DNA from: Tritrichomonas musculus
Taxonomy: Eukaryota; Parabasalia; Tritrichomonadida; Tritrichomonadidae
DNA length: 23,878 bases
Assembly (NCBI GenBank): GCA_039105265.1
Contig: JAPFFF010000390.1
Location: 1 to 23,878, forward strand
Direction of reading: 5' to 3'
Shown here piece by piece: positions 23,430 to 23,878 of this stretch. The notes beneath the pieces were generated by a model. That model saw nothing but the letters and a program-made list of their open reading frames with translations, had not been told where the DNA came from and did not search any database. Positions within the stretch are counted from its first letter, which is position 1. Each line of letters opens with the position of its first letter. Both the position numbers and the translations under genes were made by a program.

Positions 23430-23878
23430 TTTCATCTGATGATTCAACTGCAGTTCTCGTTGCATCTGATGATTCAACTGCAGTTCTCGTTGAATCTGAT
23501 GATTCAACTGCAGTTCTCGTTGCATCTGATGATTCAACTGCAGTTCTCGTTGCATCTGATGATTCAACTGCAGTTGTCGTTGCATCTGATGATTCAACTG
23601 CAGTTCTTGTTTCATCTTATTATTAAACTTCAGTTCTCGTTGAATCTGATGATTCAACTGCAGTTCTCGTTGCATCTGATGATTCAACTGCAGTTCTCGT
23701 TGCATCTGATGATTCAACTGCAGTTCTCGTTGCATCTGATGATTCAACTGCAGTTCTCGTTGAATCTGATGATTCAACTGCAGTTGTCGTTGCATCTGAT
23801 GATTCAACTGCAGTTCTCGTTGAATCTGATGATTCAACTGCAGTTCTTGTTTCATCTTATTATTAAACTGCAGTTCTC
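23430..23878. repeat. Module M8, B type, cut by the window end
   Basis: It begins at the eighth cttat-ttcat junction and follows M2 and M5 unit by unit, including the cttattattaaactt unit at 23610 and the tttcat-cttattattaaac unit at 23850. The last unit lacks its final base because the window stops. The order B after A therefore continues past the edge. Confidence 0.85.

Larger units (their letters stand above)
1..23878. repeat. 30-bp tandem satellite array, about 796 units
   Basis: Every base belongs to a head-to-tail 30-bp unit. It opens ttgaatctgatgattcaa (unit positions 1-18), continues with a PstI hexamer ctgcag (19-24) and closes ttctcg (25-30). Units start at 1+30k up to 3031, and at 3060+30k from there to the end, so the register slips only once. 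Variation is mainly substitution at about 16 of 30 positions: a/c at 4; g/t at 3, 9 and 12; c/t at 7; a/g at 13; c/a at 16; c/t at 22; c/g at 27; c/t at 29; rarer changes at 1, 11, 20, 21, 24 and 30. All length differences between array segments are whole units except one 1-bp loss. No unit is inverted. The array is cut at both window edges. No transposon, gene or unique spacer interrupts it. A satellite in eukaryotic heterochromatin is the likely nature; a repeat exon is the alternative. The family is not recognised. Confidence 0.98.
8904..23878 (+). other. Very long plus-strand open frame, probably not a gene
   Basis: Read from unit position 1, the unit gives LNLMIQLQFS or LHLMIQLQFS. The only stop-making variant is ctgtag, and none occurs after the TAG at 8901-8903. 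The frame is therefore open for about 4,990 codons to the window edge, overlapping the minus-strand open frames. The peptide is a monotonous hydrophobic repeat with no recognised domain. Upstream of 8904 the frame is stopped 30 times. Simultaneous opening of both strands follows from the 30-bp period and is not evidence of coding. Confidence given is for translation. Confidence 0.04.
8911..23878. repeat. Right array territory (cttaatattaaacgg units)
   Basis: This part holds 25 of the 27 units carrying cttaatattaaacgg, the first at 9780 and the last at 22890, and all eight cttat-ttcat junctions. It has no ctgtag unit. The border with the left territory is gradual: 8911 to about 9750 still aligns unit by unit with 1862 to about 2730 of the left territory. 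From 11040 on the structure is modular, as listed separately. All copies run in one direction. Confidence 0.85.

Noticed and set aside
11037-23855. Minus-strand open frames of 142-946 codons between module junctions
   Set aside because: Their ends are set by the recurring cttat junction or the aaacta unit, both copied with the modules. They share all their sequence, and none has a distinct start, end or domain.
1-23878. CRISPR array
   Set aside because: Units abut with no variable spacers; differences are point variants of the same unit, and there is no leader or cas gene.
1-23878. CENP-B box or telomere repeat
   Set aside because: Neither the TTCG...CGGG pattern of a CENP-B box nor any short G-rich telomere motif is present in the unit or its variants.
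1-23878. Compensatory changes keeping the unit hairpin
   Set aside because: The tttcat-cttattattaaac unit would restore one pair (positions 3 and 16), but the same tttcat start occurs with unchanged position 16, and the commonest change (a to c at 4) simply breaks a pair. There is no consistent compensation.
1-23878. Transposon, retroelement or insertion in the array
   Set aside because: The repeat phase is continuous throughout. No stretch of foreign sequence, terminal repeat or target-site duplication is visible.

Overview
The whole window (1-23878) is one uninterrupted tandem array of a 30-bp satellite unit, in a single orientation. There are about 796 units: 101 full units at 1-3030, one 29-bp unit at 3031-3059, 693 full units from 3060, and a last unit cut by the window edge at 23850-23878. 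On the + strand the unit reads ttgaatctgatgattcaa at unit positions 1-18, ctgcag at 19-24 and ttctcg at 25-30. GC is about 40 percent, with one CpG per unit. In most units position 4 is c rather than a. I see no single-copy sequence, RNA gene, mobile element, CRISPR array or gene start or end. The array runs off both ends, so its true size and flanks are unknown.

The organism cannot be identified. A head-to-tail array of at least 24 kb with nested higher-order repeats is typical of eukaryotic satellite DNA in heterochromatin, centromeric or subtelomeric regions. That is an inference; I do not recognise this satellite.

Layout by variant type. The left territory (1 to about 8910) carries all 30 ctgtag units. 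It also holds five copies, full or partial, of an 870-bp (29-unit) higher-order repeat marked by a four-unit AT-rich cassette. An A-like patch (about 2700-3690) lies inside it. The right territory (about 9700 to the end) is built from modules that end in a distinctive junction, cttat followed by ttcat, with unit starts at 11040, 13020, 14040, 16050, 17520, 18540, 21390 and 23430. The modules are 66, 34, 67, 49, 34, 95 and 68 units long, plus a cut one. On top of this lies a large duplication: 1 to about 3690 recurs at 6900 to about 10740. In the right territory, 13020-15659 recurs at 17520-20159, offset exactly 4500 bp. These patterns fit repeated unequal exchange or segmental amplification in whole-unit steps.

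Coding potential. Because 30 is a multiple of three and four of the six frames of the unit lack stops, very long open frames arise for free. The longest are about 2,660 codons on the minus strand (3033-11027) and about 4,990 codons on the plus strand (8904 to the window end). No frame is open through the whole window, no frame has a unique N- or C-terminal region, and both strands are open at once. My reading is non-coding satellite. A giant decapeptide-repeat exon on the minus strand is a minor alternative.
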